Source: Deltaproteobacteria bacterium
GTDB lineage: Bacteria > Myxococcota_A > Polyangia > Polyangiales > JADJMO01
Length of the DNA: 64,000 nucleotides
Assembly: GCA_025363655.1 (NCBI GenBank)
Contig: JANYDK010000026.1
Span: 1 to 64,000, forward strand
Direction: 5' to 3'
Shown: piece by piece, positions 43,038-50,881 of the stretch
Position numbering within the stretch: the first letter of the stretch is position 1
Layout: each line of letters begins with the position of its first letter
Notes under the pieces: generated by a model
Databases searched by the model: none
What the model was told of the DNA's origin: nothing
Seen by the model: the letters and a program-made list of their open reading frames with translations, nothing else
Program-made: the position numbers and the translations under genes

Positions 43038-44468
43038 CTACACCTTGAGCTCCTCGATCTCGACGTAGACTTTGTACGCGGTCACGCAGTCACCGGCGCG
43101 AGCGAAGCAGCCCGGCGCGATCGAGGTGAGCGGGCCGAGCGCCTCTTTCGGTACGTGCCAGTCGGTGTCGTCCTTGGGCTTCACCGTCTTGCGGAACTTC
43201 ATCGCCGTATCGAGGTTCGCCTGACAGAACTGCGGGGTCTTCTTCGCCTCGAGTGCGCCGACCTGCAGGTTGTCGATCGCTTGAATGTACTGATCGCGAT
43301 CCGACATCTTGCCGGCCCCGCCACCCTGGCAGTTCGCCATCGCCGACTCGTCGGCGGCCTTGTCGGTCGCCGTCGCATCGGAGCCCTTCCGCGCCGCATA
43401 GGTCTTGCGGAAGAGCGCTTTCCCGGACTCGCAATCGCCGGCGATCATCAGGCACTCGGCGCGCAACGTCGCGGAGGTGAAGGCGAGCGGATTGGTCGAC
43501 ATGCCGCCGGGTCGCGGGTCGAGCTTGTCGTGCGCATCGAGCTCGGCGACGCAGCTCTTGCCATCCTTCGCCGCCTTCTTCTGCTTCGCCGTCTCGACGT
43601 GTTCTTGCGCTTGTTTTTCCGCGTCGTTCGTCGCCTTCAGCTGCCCGGCCAAGCTGAGGGCGGCGCCGGTCTCGGGGGCCTTGGCCGCTGATGCGCTCTC
43701 GCCTTCACCGTCGACGATCGGGCGCAGCGCGAGGCGAATCGGCACCTTGCAGGCGTCGGTTTCCTTCGACGCGGCGCCGGTGCAGGCGCCGAGCTCGCCG
43801 CCCTTCTTCTCGGCAGCGATGCCGCTCGACTTGGTGCCGCCGCCGCCGAAGCCGAAGTACGAGCCGTTGGCCTCGCTCTTGAGCGACGACGCCGAGGCGA
43901 GCGCGAAGGCCCCGAGGTTGTACTGGTAGACGAAGTGCGTCGCGGTCGCGCAGGCCGGGTTCTTCGCCAAGTCGCCGCGCGCGATCTTGTCGCGCGTCGC
44001 GGTTCGCGTACCGCTCACGTAGTACTCCATGTGCAGCTTCTCGCCGCCCTGCACCTTGCCCGAGAGCGAGAGCGCGCCGAGCGGGAGCTTCGCGTAGAGC
44101 TCGCCCTCGTCGTGGATGTCGATGGTCTCGACGCCGCCGCTCGTCCATTCGATCGACTTGTAGGAGCCGAACGTGCCCTTCACCGAGTCGTCACGACAGC
44201 CGTAGAGCACCTTCAGCTGACAGCCCTCGTAGTGGACGAAGACGACGTCGTTCTGTGATTGCGCTTGAAATGAAGACTGATCGGTCGCGTCCCAGTCGAT
44301 GATGAAGGGACGATCGTTCCCCTTGGCGCTGCACTTCGACTGACCGGCGAGGGTCTGATCGTAGAGCTTGCTCTGACCGTTCGGTCCCATGCCAGGGCCG
44401 CTACACGCCTGCGAAGCGGCGGCGAAGAGGACGAGCGCGAGAGGGGCGAGCGAGCGGCGAAGCTTCAT
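43038..44468 (-). CDS. Lipoprotein of unknown function with Cys-rich beta domain and helical repeats
   Basis: 476 residues. The signal ends at Cys22 (AAASQAC). Residues about 25-200 contain beta-strand text with paired Cys (QLKVLYGCRDDSVKGTFGSYKSIEWTSGGVETIDI, cited in parts as KVLYGCRDDS and TSGGVETIDIHDEGELY), an alpha/beta or lipocalin-like region. Residues about 250-470 are helical with AKQKKAAKDGKSCVAELDAHDKL and C-x-N-type repeats (DCESGKALFRKTYAARKG, AKKTPQFCQANLDTAM), similar to TPR-like repeats. It ends in a TAG. Unusually, a second in-frame 41-codon stretch follows directly after the stop. Confidence 0.78.
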   Translation of the reverse strand: MKLRRSLAPLALVLFAAASQACSGPGMGPNGQSKLYDQTLAGQSKCSAKGNDRPFIIDWDATDQSSFQAQSQNDVVFVHYEGCQLKVLYGCRDDSVKGTFGSYKSIEWTSGGVETIDIHDEGELYAKLPLGALSLSGKVQGGEKLHMEYYVSGTRTATRDKIARGDLAKNPACATATHFVYQYNLGAFALASASSLKSEANGSYFGFGGGGTKSSGIAAEKKGGELGACTGAASKETDACKVPIRLALRPIVDGEGESASAAKAPETGAALSLAGQLKATNDAEKQAQEHVETAKQKKAAKDGKSCVAELDAHDKLDPRPGGMSTNPLAFTSATLRAECLMIAGDCESGKALFRKTYAARKGSDATATDKAADESAMANCQGGGAGKMSDRDQYIQAIDNLQVGALEAKKTPQFCQANLDTAMKFRKTVKPKDDTDWHVPKEALGPLTSIAPGCFARAGDCVTAYKVYVEIEELKV

Positions 44469-44518
44469 GGCGTCCCTCTTCGATGACTTTCCGAGGGGCG
44501 CCAATTCGCCTCGAATCT

Positions 44519-45175
44519 TCACGTCGAGGTCCCCGCGTAGGGAGTGCCCCGCGCCATGGCGCTCGCGCCACGCAAGCCGCGATCGAGGAGCTCGAGAAAT
44601 TCTTCGCGCACGGCGGCGGCCGAGGCAGATCGCTGCCTACGCAGTCCTTCCGCGAACGCGACGCGAAAGGCGCCGAGGATCGTCCCCGCGACGAGGCGTG
44701 CAGTGGCGTCGTCCGCGGGAAGTCCGACGTCGGTCGCGAGCATCTGCGCCAAGGACTGCTCGATCTCCTGGAGCAAATCGAACGCGCGCGCTCGGAGCGC
44801 CGGGCTGTCGACCACGACCTTCCAGTTGGCGGCCACGTCGCGATTGATCTTGGTGATGGGGTGCCCGTCCGCGACCGACTGGTGCGCGAGCGCCCGCAAG
44901 GCGGCGATCGGAGCGTGACGACCACGACCGCCGATCGCCTCGCGCAAGAGCTGCTGGACGTCGCCCGTGCGGTCGAAGAAGAGGTCTTCCTTGCGCGGGA
45001 AGTAGTTGAAGACCGTCATCTTCGAGACCTGGGCGGCGACCGCGACCTCGTCCACGGTGACCTGCTCGAAGCCGCGAGCGATGAAGAGACGGGTCGCGGT
45101 GTCCGAGATCAGCTGGCGGGTCGCCTTCTTCTTGCGCGCGCGGAGACCTTCGTTCTCACCGTCGTCGTTCGGCAT
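44519..45175 (-). CDS. TetR-family transcriptional regulator
   Basis: 218 residues. The N-terminal helix-turn-helix (about 14-60) is TRQLISDTATRLFIARGFEQ, VTVDEVAVAAQVSKMTVFNYFPRKEDLFF, typical of TetR repressors. The C-terminal ligand-binding part has VAANWKVVVDSPALRARAFDLL and LVAGTILGAFRVAF. It is divergent to a FAD-dependent monooxygenase; the 61-base interval holds a 10-bp palindrome and overlapping promoters. It probably represses both genes and is released by a monooxygenase substrate. Other class A monooxygenases with such regulators modify antibiotics or aromatics. Confidence 0.93.
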   Translation of the reverse strand: MPNDDGENEGLRARKKKATRQLISDTATRLFIARGFEQVTVDEVAVAAQVSKMTVFNYFPRKEDLFFDRTGDVQQLLREAIGGRGRHAPIAALRALAHQSVADGHPITKINRDVAANWKVVVDSPALRARAFDLLQEIEQSLAQMLATDVGLPADDATARLVAGTILGAFRVAFAEGLRRQRSASAAAVREEFLELLDRGLRGASAMARGTPYAGTST

Positions 45176-45182
45176 TCGGAAA

Positions 45183-45210
45183 AGTATACCTTGGATTAAA
45201 GTTGTACCAA
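45183..45210 (-). promoter_or_regulatory. Promoter of tetR-type gene
   Basis: Reading on the minus strand, -35 TTGGTA (from 45205-45210) and -10 TATACT (from 45183-45188) are separated by 16 bases. They lie just upstream of the ATG at 45175 and mirror the plus-strand promoter in the same DNA. Confidence 0.6.
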
Positions 45211-45216
45211 GGTATA
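45185..45216. promoter_or_regulatory. TetR operator (10-bp inverted repeat)
   Basis: TATACCTTGG (45185-45194) and CCAAGGTATA (45207-45216) are a perfect inverted repeat with a 12-base spacer. It covers the -10 and -35 elements of both divergent promoters, so one bound repressor would block both genes. The regulator gene starts 10 bases to the left and the monooxygenase gene 21 bases to the right. Confidence 0.85.
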
Positions 45217-45218
45217 AA
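45191..45218 (+). promoter_or_regulatory. Promoter of FAD monooxygenase gene
   Basis: -35 TTGGAT (45191-45196) and -10 TATAAA (45213-45218) with 16 bases between. The expected transcript starts about 10 bases before the ATG at 45237, so the leader is short and no clear ribosome-binding site is present. Confidence 0.6.
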
Positions 45219-45236
45219 AATGATAGACGACCTCCC

Positions 45237-46763
45237 ATGAAACCTCGCAAGGTCGACGTCATAGTCGTGGGCGCTGGCCCTACTGGGCTGTTTCTCGCCA
45301 CCGAGCTTCGGCTGGCTGGCATCGTGGTCGTCGTCGTCGAGCGGCATTCCGAGCCCGATCTGGCGCTCAAGGCGGGTGGGCTCGGCCCTCTCGCCGCCGA
45401 AGCGCTCGAGCGCCGAGGGCTCGGCCCAGCTCTCGACGCGGAGGAGACGGCCGCCCTTCAGGCCGTGAAGGCCATGGGCCAATCACTCGGCGCCGACGGC
45501 CGTGCGCAGCCTGCACCTCGCCCCATCGCCGGCAATTTCGGGGGGCTCTTCCTGATCGAGCAGTCGCTCCAGCGAGAGCCCGCGCGAAGGATGCGCGGCG
45601 TCGCCCAATCGGCCCTCGAGCGCATCCTCGCTGAGCATGCGCAGACGGTCGGCGTCGAAATCTGGCGCGGCCAAGCCGTCGAGTCGTTCGTCGACGATGG
45701 CGAGTGCGTGCGGGTCGAAGTGCGGGGGGAGGGCGGCCCGCGGGTGCTCGAAGCGGCCTATTTGGTCGGCTGCGATGGCGCTCGAAGCGTGGTGCGCAAA
45801 CGAGGTGGCTTCGACTTTCCCGGCACCGAGCCGACGCTCACCGGCCGGCAAGGCCTCGTCGAGCTCGATCATCCCGAGCGCCTTTTGCCGCTCGGTTGGC
45901 GTCGCACCGCGACCGGGATGATGGCCTACGGTCCTCGGCCCGGACGCCTGAGCGTGATCGAATTCGATCGCCCGCCGAGCGATCGCGATGGGCCGCTCAC
46001 GGCGCTCACGGCGGTCGAGCTCGAGGAGAGTCTACGGCGGGTCAGCGGTGCCGACGTGCGGATCACCGCCTTGCGGTCGGCCACGCGTTGGACCGATCAC
46101 GCGAGGCAGGCTTCCGCCTATCGCCGAGGCCGCGTTCTGCTCGCCGGCGACGCCGCCCACATCCATTCTCCGTTCGGCGGACAAGGCCTCAACCTCGGGC
46201 TCGTCGACGCGGCCAACCTCGGCTGGAAGCTCGCAGCGACGATTCGAGGCGAAGCGATGGGCAACGCGTCCGTCGCGGTGCTCGACACCTACGCCAGTGA
46301 ACGACACCCAGTGGCCGCGCGTGTGCTCGACAACACCCGGGCCCAGCTCGCGCTCATGCGTCCAGATCCGCAGACGACGGCGCTACGGGAAATCATCGCC
46401 GATTTGCTGACGCACTTTCCCGAGGTGAATCGCCACTTCGGAGAGATGACGAGCGGCGTCGAGAACCGCTACGACCTCGGTGACGACGATCCGCTCGTCG
46501 GGCGCTTGCTCGGTGATGGCGACCTGCTGGTCGAGAACGAGGGCGAGGAGAGGCGGCTCTACTCGCTGATGCACGACGGACGAGGGCTCTTGATCGAGGG
46601 CGACGGCGGCGTTGGAGAGCTCGATCTCTCGTCGTCCTCACGCGTGCGTCGAGTGAAGGCCGTGGGGGCGCGTTCGATGTTGATTCGTCCCGACGGTTGC
46701 GTCGCTTGGGCCGGCGGCGCGAGAGGACTGCAGGAGGCGCTCGCGCGCTGGTTTGCTTCTTGA
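45237..46763 (+). CDS. FAD-dependent aromatic-type monooxygenase (class A, PHBH fold)
   Basis: 508 residues. The FAD site is VDVIVVGAGPTGLFLATEL at the start; the second FAD motif is LVGCDGARSVVRK (about residue 175) and the third GDAAHIHSPFGGQGLNLGL (about 305). These define class A flavoprotein hydroxylases, which add oxygen to aromatic or related substrates using NAD(P)H. The length and the C-terminal thioredoxin-like part (LYSLMHDGRGLLIEGDGGVGELDL) match PhzS/antibiotic-inactivating relatives. The neighbouring divergent TetR and their shared operator suggest induction by the substrate, for instance a xenobiotic. The substrate is not identifiable here. Confidence 0.95.
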   Translation: MKPRKVDVIVVGAGPTGLFLATELRLAGIVVVVVERHSEPDLALKAGGLGPLAAEALERRGLGPALDAEETAALQAVKAMGQSLGADGRAQPAPRPIAGNFGGLFLIEQSLQREPARRMRGVAQSALERILAEHAQTVGVEIWRGQAVESFVDDGECVRVEVRGEGGPRVLEAAYLVGCDGARSVVRKRGGFDFPGTEPTLTGRQGLVELDHPERLLPLGWRRTATGMMAYGPRPGRLSVIEFDRPPSDRDGPLTALTAVELEESLRRVSGADVRITALRSATRWTDHARQASAYRRGRVLLAGDAAHIHSPFGGQGLNLGLVDAANLGWKLAATIRGEAMGNASVAVLDTYASERHPVAARVLDNTRAQLALMRPDPQTTALREIIADLLTHFPEVNRHFGEMTSGVENRYDLGDDDPLVGRLLGDGDLLVENEGEERRLYSLMHDGRGLLIEGDGGVGELDLSSSSRVRRVKAVGARSMLIRPDGCVAWAGGARGLQEALARWFAS

Positions 46764-46780
46764 TGGCCGCGTGGAGGATT

Positions 46781-47716
46781 TCAACGCGAGACTTCGCTCG
46801 CTCGAGCGAAGTAGTGACCCTCGGCGATGTCCGCCAGGAGGTTCGCGTGCGTCGGCTTCCACCCGAGAAGTTCCCGGGTGCGCGCGCTCGACGTCGGATT
46901 GTCGAGTTGGGTGATCATCCCGAGGAAGCCGCCGAAGATTTCGGCTGCCTGCTCGAGCGCGATGCTCTTGGCGGGCACGCCGAGACCCTGGCCTACCGCT
47001 TCGGCGATCGCTCGGAAGGGGACGCCTTCTTCGGCGGCGGCATGCACGCGTGCACCGGCTGGCGCCGACTCGAGGGCGAGCCGATAGAGGCGTGCGGCAT
47101 CGAGCGTGTGCGCCGCCGGCCATCGCGCGGCACCCTCGCCGACGTAGGCCGAGAAGCCGTTTTTTCGGGCAGCGGCGACGATCATCGGCAGGAAGCCATG
47201 ATGATCGAGCGAGCTGTGCACCGTCGGGGCGAGGCGCATGATCGAGGCGCGCACGCCGCGCTCTGCGAAGCCGAGCGAGAGGGTCTCGGACGCGACGCGC
47301 GGGTTGCCACCTGTTTGTCCGACGTCCTCTTCGGTGCCGATGCGACCCCGAACGCTGTGTGCGAGCAGCATCGTGCCGGTGGTGTTGACGAAGGGCTTGC
47401 CGGAGCCGACCAACGCTTCGCCGATGGCCTCGACCGCGCGTAGATCTGCGGTCACCGCGCCCATGAAGTCGCCGGTGACGAGGGCGAGGTCGTGCTTGAA
47501 AGCGAGGTGAATCACGCCGTCGGCGGCCTTCGCTGCCTCGCGCAGCCCGTCGAGATCGTCGAGCGTGCCGCGTCGCACCTCGCCGCCGGCCGATGCGATC
47601 GTCTGCGCCGAGGCCTCGGAGCGGGCGAGACCAAAGACGGTGTGGCCCGCGGCCAAGAGCTCGCGAACGACGGGGAGACCGATGTGACCGGACGCGCCGG
47701 TGACGAAGACACGCAT
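46781..47716 (-). CDS. NAD(P)-dependent extended short-chain dehydrogenase/epimerase-like protein
   Basis: 311 residues. Starts MRVFVTGASGHIGLPVVREL with the GASGxxG nucleotide turn. Next are VFGLARSEASAQTIASAGGEV and VIHLAFKHDL. A Thr-rich VNTTGTMLL segment stands at the place of the Ser/Tyr site and RASIMRLAPTVHSS follows. It belongs to the atypical SDR group, such as NmrA- or nucleoside-diphosphate-sugar-epimerase relatives. The ATG follows a strong AGGAGG site. Operators for the divergent TetR regulator overlap its promoter region, so it is probably the target of that regulator. The last part ends in a helical region (TRELLGWKPTHANLLADIAEG). Confidence 0.9.
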   Translation of the reverse strand: MRVFVTGASGHIGLPVVRELLAAGHTVFGLARSEASAQTIASAGGEVRRGTLDDLDGLREAAKAADGVIHLAFKHDLALVTGDFMGAVTADLRAVEAIGEALVGSGKPFVNTTGTMLLAHSVRGRIGTEEDVGQTGGNPRVASETLSLGFAERGVRASIMRLAPTVHSSLDHHGFLPMIVAAARKNGFSAYVGEGAARWPAAHTLDAARLYRLALESAPAGARVHAAAEEGVPFRAIAEAVGQGLGVPAKSIALEQAAEIFGGFLGMITQLDNPTSSARTRELLGWKPTHANLLADIAEGHYFARASEVSR

Positions 47717-47729
47717 GGAAGACCTCCTG

Positions 47730-47746
47730 ATGTCAGTTAGTGACAT
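47730..47746. promoter_or_regulatory. Operator 1 of second TetR circuit
   Basis: ATGTCA (47730-47735) and TGACAT (47741-47746) form a perfect inverted repeat with spacer GTTAG. It is 14 bases from the SDR start and covers the SDR ribosome-binding/promoter side. Confidence 0.75.
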
Positions 47747-47761
47747 GAGCGGTAGCATGTG

Positions 47762-47778
47762 ATGTCAGTCACTGCAAT
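47762..47778. promoter_or_regulatory. Operator 2 of second TetR circuit (imperfect)
   Basis: ATGTCA-GTCAC-TGCAAT repeats the first operator with the same 5-base spacer and two mismatches in the right half-site. The flanks also hold GTGAT at 47759-47763 and ATCAC at 47777-47781. It is just upstream of the regulator start, which suits autoregulation. Confidence 0.65.
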
Positions 47779-47783
47779 CACGT

Positions 47784-48425
47784 ATGCTCGGAGGCATGGC
47801 GCGCTGGGAGCCCGACGCACGAGGACGGCTGGAGAAGGCCGCGATGGAGCTCTTCGTGGAGCGCGGCTACGTGCAGACCACCGTCGAGGAGATCGCCGCG
47901 CGCGCCGGTCTCACCGAGCGGACGTTCTTTCGCTACTTCGAAGACAAGCGCGAGGTGCTATTTTCCGGGTCGAAAGGGCTCGAGAAGAGCATCGTCGAGG
48001 GCATCGCGAGCGCCCCCAAAGGTGCGAGTCCATTCGACGCAGTCGCCGCTGCGTTCGAGGCGGCGGGAGCCGAGCTGCAAGAGCGACGCGATCTCCAGTA
48101 CGTGCGGGCGCGTTGGGCCCTCGTCACGCAGCACGCAGAGATTCGTGAGCGCGAGCTGATCAAGCTCGCCTCCCTCGCCGTCGCCGTCAGGGCGGCGCTC
48201 CATGCGCGCGGCGTCGACGAGCCTGCCGCGAGCCTCACTGCCGAGGCCGGCATTGCCGTCTTCAAGATTGGCTTCGAGCGCTGGCTCGAGGAGCGGAAGC
48301 CGCGCGATTTTGCTGATCACATTCGGGCGGCGGTGGTGGCGTTGCGGGGGGTGACTGTGGGGGGAGACGAGAAAAAAAAGAAGGCGAGGAGTGAGAAGAA
48401 GGACAAGAAGGACAAGAAGGAATAG
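47784..48425 (+). CDS. TetR-family transcriptional regulator with lysine-rich tail
   Basis: 213 residues. Helix-turn-helix at about 15-60: LEKAAMELFVERGYVQTTVEEIAARAGLTERTFFRYFEDKREVLF, cited in parts (AMELFVERGYVQTTVEE; GLTERTFFRYFEDK). The ligand-binding part has the usual helices (QYVRARWALVTQHAEIRERELIK). The last 20 residues (GDEKKKKARSEKKDKKDKKE) are almost only Lys, Asp, Glu and Arg, encoded by AAG-rich DNA with a run of eight A, which is very unlike the rest of the gene. This may be a natural tail or an end altered by a slip in the A-run. It probably controls the divergent SDR gene. Confidence 0.92.
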   Translation: MLGGMARWEPDARGRLEKAAMELFVERGYVQTTVEEIAARAGLTERTFFRYFEDKREVLFSGSKGLEKSIVEGIASAPKGASPFDAVAAAFEAAGAELQERRDLQYVRARWALVTQHAEIRERELIKLASLAVAVRAALHARGVDEPAASLTAEAGIAVFKIGFERWLEERKPRDFADHIRAAVVALRGVTVGGDEKKKKARSEKKDKKDKKE

Positions 48426-48439
48426 GAGGCTGAGAGAGA

Positions 48440-50881
48440 TCAGTCGGCCCATTCGCCGTCGCGGCGCATCAGGACCTTCCGTTCGGTGTCGTCGATTTGG
48501 AAGAGGTGGAGCCACTCGTTCTTCACGAGATCACCGACCTTGGGGTGCTTCTCGAGGACGCGGTCGATCGCCTCGCGGGGCGCTTCGATGAAGACGCTGA
48601 GGCGCAAGGGAGAGTGCATCCAGCGTTCGCCGTCGTTGAGCGACTGGAACGAGAGGCCGATGCGGAGGTCGCCGCCGTTGCCTTCGAAGACGCCGATGTG
48701 TCCGCCGACGACGTTGTGGAGCACCTTGTTTCCGCTGCCGTAGCGCCGATTGTCGACCGTCGAGGCGTAGTATTGGAAGTTGATCCAGTGCGCGACCACC
48801 ATCGGTCCCGTCATGAGCTGTTCGAGGATCGCGAAGTCGGGATCGTCTTCGCAGCGGTAGTCGTGGAGGAAGGCGCGGCCCGCGAGGTCGAGCAGTCGCG
48901 TTCGTTCGCGCGGGGCGATGATGAACGAGGCGTTGCCGGCGAGGCCCCACTCCGGACGCACCTCGGCCCAGTTGAGGGAGCGCTCGACGAGGGCCGCTCG
49001 AAGAGCGTCGTTCGAAAGGTCGCCGAGGCCGAGATCAGGGGCCCGCTCGTGCCTCGCCGTGTTGCTCGCGCGATCGAGGCACCCGCGCAGCTCGGCGAGC
49101 TCACGCGCGTGGGTCGTCGCGATCGCGCTCTCGTCGAAGAGCGTGACGTGATCGGTCGTGGTGTTGTGGAGAGCGCCGACGAACCGAGTGCTCGCGGGAA
49201 TGTCGATGCCGAGCGCGGCGAGACCGGTGCGAACGTCGACGTCTTCGAGGAGCGCCGCGGCGGCCCGCGCGTTGACCTCACCCGTCTGGCCACAGCACGC
49301 GCCGCAATCGAGCCCTGCGGCGTGCGGGTTGTTGCGCGTTCCGGCGCCGTGTCCGACGAGCACGACCAAGCTCGCGAAGTCGCGCGTGAGGCTCATCGCG
49401 CGGAGCACGCCCTCGGCGAGTTGGCAGCGAACCTCGAGCGTGAGCGGCTTGCCGTCGACGGTGCTGGTGAGGCGCGGCGTGCGCTTCTTCTCCTCGGAGG
49501 TGCGCAGCCCGGCGTGCTCGTGCTCGGCGTTGTGCCGCGATTTACGGCCGAACGACTCGCCGAACAAGTCGAGGGCGAAGAAAATACCCATCGCGTCGAC
49601 GAAGGCGAAGCTCGAGAGCGCGGTCGATTTGAAGGCCTTCCACGCATGCGACGCGTGAAGTCGCGACCGTCGCTTCGATTCCACGCCTTCCGGCATGCCG
49701 GTGTCGGTGACGCGAAACTTCGGTGCGAAGAGCCCGGGCAGCTGCGGACGTGCGCCCTCGGCGGCGAGCGGCGCGTACTCGATGGGCAGACCGAAGAAGC
49801 CCGCGCAGCCGATCGTCTGGATGCCTTCTCCTTGTCCTTCGAGCGCGCGTCGATAGGTCTCGGAGCGCACGTCGAGACAGAACGCCGCTTGCACGCTCGG
49901 CGTCGCCGGACGTGCGCGCTCGAACCCCTGCGGCAACCTCCTGCGCACCTGAGACGTCCAGGCGATTTCGGCGGCGCGCTGGAGGATCCAATCGTCTGCG
50001 CGCGCGGCCTGCGCGGCGCGATCGAGCAGTGGCCAGCTCGCCATCGCTTGATGCCACTCGGCGCGCAGTTCGACGCCGCCGGCGCGGAGGAGAATCCACT
50101 CCCACGCGAGACGAATCGCCAAGAGCTCACGAATGTTGCCGTCTTCGTCGCTGACGAGCCGCGCCGTCCAGCGAAGGTAGGCGCACCACGACGCCCACCC
50201 GTTCATGTCGAGGAGCAGCGCCCAAAAATAGCTCTCTTGCTCGGCTTCCGGCACGTCGAGCTCTGCCGCCGCGTAGCGAATCATCTCTTCCGCGTAGCGC
50301 GGGAGCTTTGCCACCGTGGCGCGATACTCGGTGAGACCGACGAACAAGCTCGGCCCTCGATCTCCGAGGGCACCTTCGAGCCAGCTGGCGTAGAGACCTC
50401 CCTTTCGCACCGGTCCGATCTGCGCCTGTCCGTCGTCGAAATACGAAGCGCAGAAGCGGCTCACGCGTTCGACGACGAAGTCTCGCCACGAGACCTCGAC
50501 CTCACCGCGATAGCGCGTGTCCATCACGTCGACGACGAGAGGACGTCGGGGTGGCATCGCCTCGGGGATCCAGAAGAGCGCGGTGACCTCGTCTTCGGTC
50601 ACGTCGACGCCGCTCTCGGCGATGGCCTCGCGCAAATGCTCCGGACGAATTCGCCCTTCGCGCCACTCTTGCGCATACCACGCGCGTGAAATGAGCAGCC
50701 GCGCGCCGGACAGCGCCGAGAGCTCGCCGGCGAGCCGGGGCAGCGGCTTGTCGGTGCACGACCAGAAGGGATTGACCGCGATGAAGCGATCGAGCGGCCA
50801 CGTCGGCGAGATGCGGGCGCACGCGCGCTCGGCAGCGAGCCAGAGATGCCTCGAGGAGTCGGTCGAGATGGGGGGCGTCAA
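48440..50881 (-). CDS. dabA: DabA, inorganic-carbon transporter subunit (DUF2309 family)
   Basis: 813 residues, the normal size of DabA. A TTG start overlaps the dabB stop by TTGA, which implies coupling; no ATG exists nearby. The carbonic-anhydrase-like zinc site is intact: FCLDVRSE with Cys and Asp (about residues 335 and 337), GHGAGTRNNPHAAG with His (about 510) and LDCGACCG with Cys (about 525). DabA works on the cytoplasmic side with the membrane partner DabB to turn imported CO2 into bicarbonate, driven by a proton or sodium gradient. The terminal part (WMHSPLRLSVFIEAPR, HLFQIDDTERKVLMR) is the conserved C-terminal end. Confidence 0.95.
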   Translation of the reverse strand: MTPPISTDSSRHLWLAAERACARISPTWPLDRFIAVNPFWSCTDKPLPRLAGELSALSGARLLISRAWYAQEWREGRIRPEHLREAIAESGVDVTEDEVTALFWIPEAMPPRRPLVVDVMDTRYRGEVEVSWRDFVVERVSRFCASYFDDGQAQIGPVRKGGLYASWLEGALGDRGPSLFVGLTEYRATVAKLPRYAEEMIRYAAAELDVPEAEQESYFWALLLDMNGWASWCAYLRWTARLVSDEDGNIRELLAIRLAWEWILLRAGGVELRAEWHQAMASWPLLDRAAQAARADDWILQRAAEIAWTSQVRRRLPQGFERARPATPSVQAAFCLDVRSETYRRALEGQGEGIQTIGCAGFFGLPIEYAPLAAEGARPQLPGLFAPKFRVTDTGMPEGVESKRRSRLHASHAWKAFKSTALSSFAFVDAMGIFFALDLFGESFGRKSRHNAEHEHAGLRTSEEKKRTPRLTSTVDGKPLTLEVRCQLAEGVLRAMSLTRDFASLVVLVGHGAGTRNNPHAAGLDCGACCGQTGEVNARAAAALLEDVDVRTGLAALGIDIPASTRFVGALHNTTTDHVTLFDESAIATTHARELAELRGCLDRASNTARHERAPDLGLGDLSNDALRAALVERSLNWAEVRPEWGLAGNASFIIAPRERTRLLDLAGRAFLHDYRCEDDPDFAILEQLMTGPMVVAHWINFQYYASTVDNRRYGSGNKVLHNVVGGHIGVFEGNGGDLRIGLSFQSLNDGERWMHSPLRLSVFIEAPREAIDRVLEKHPKVGDLVKNEWLHLFQIDDTERKVLMRRDGEWAD

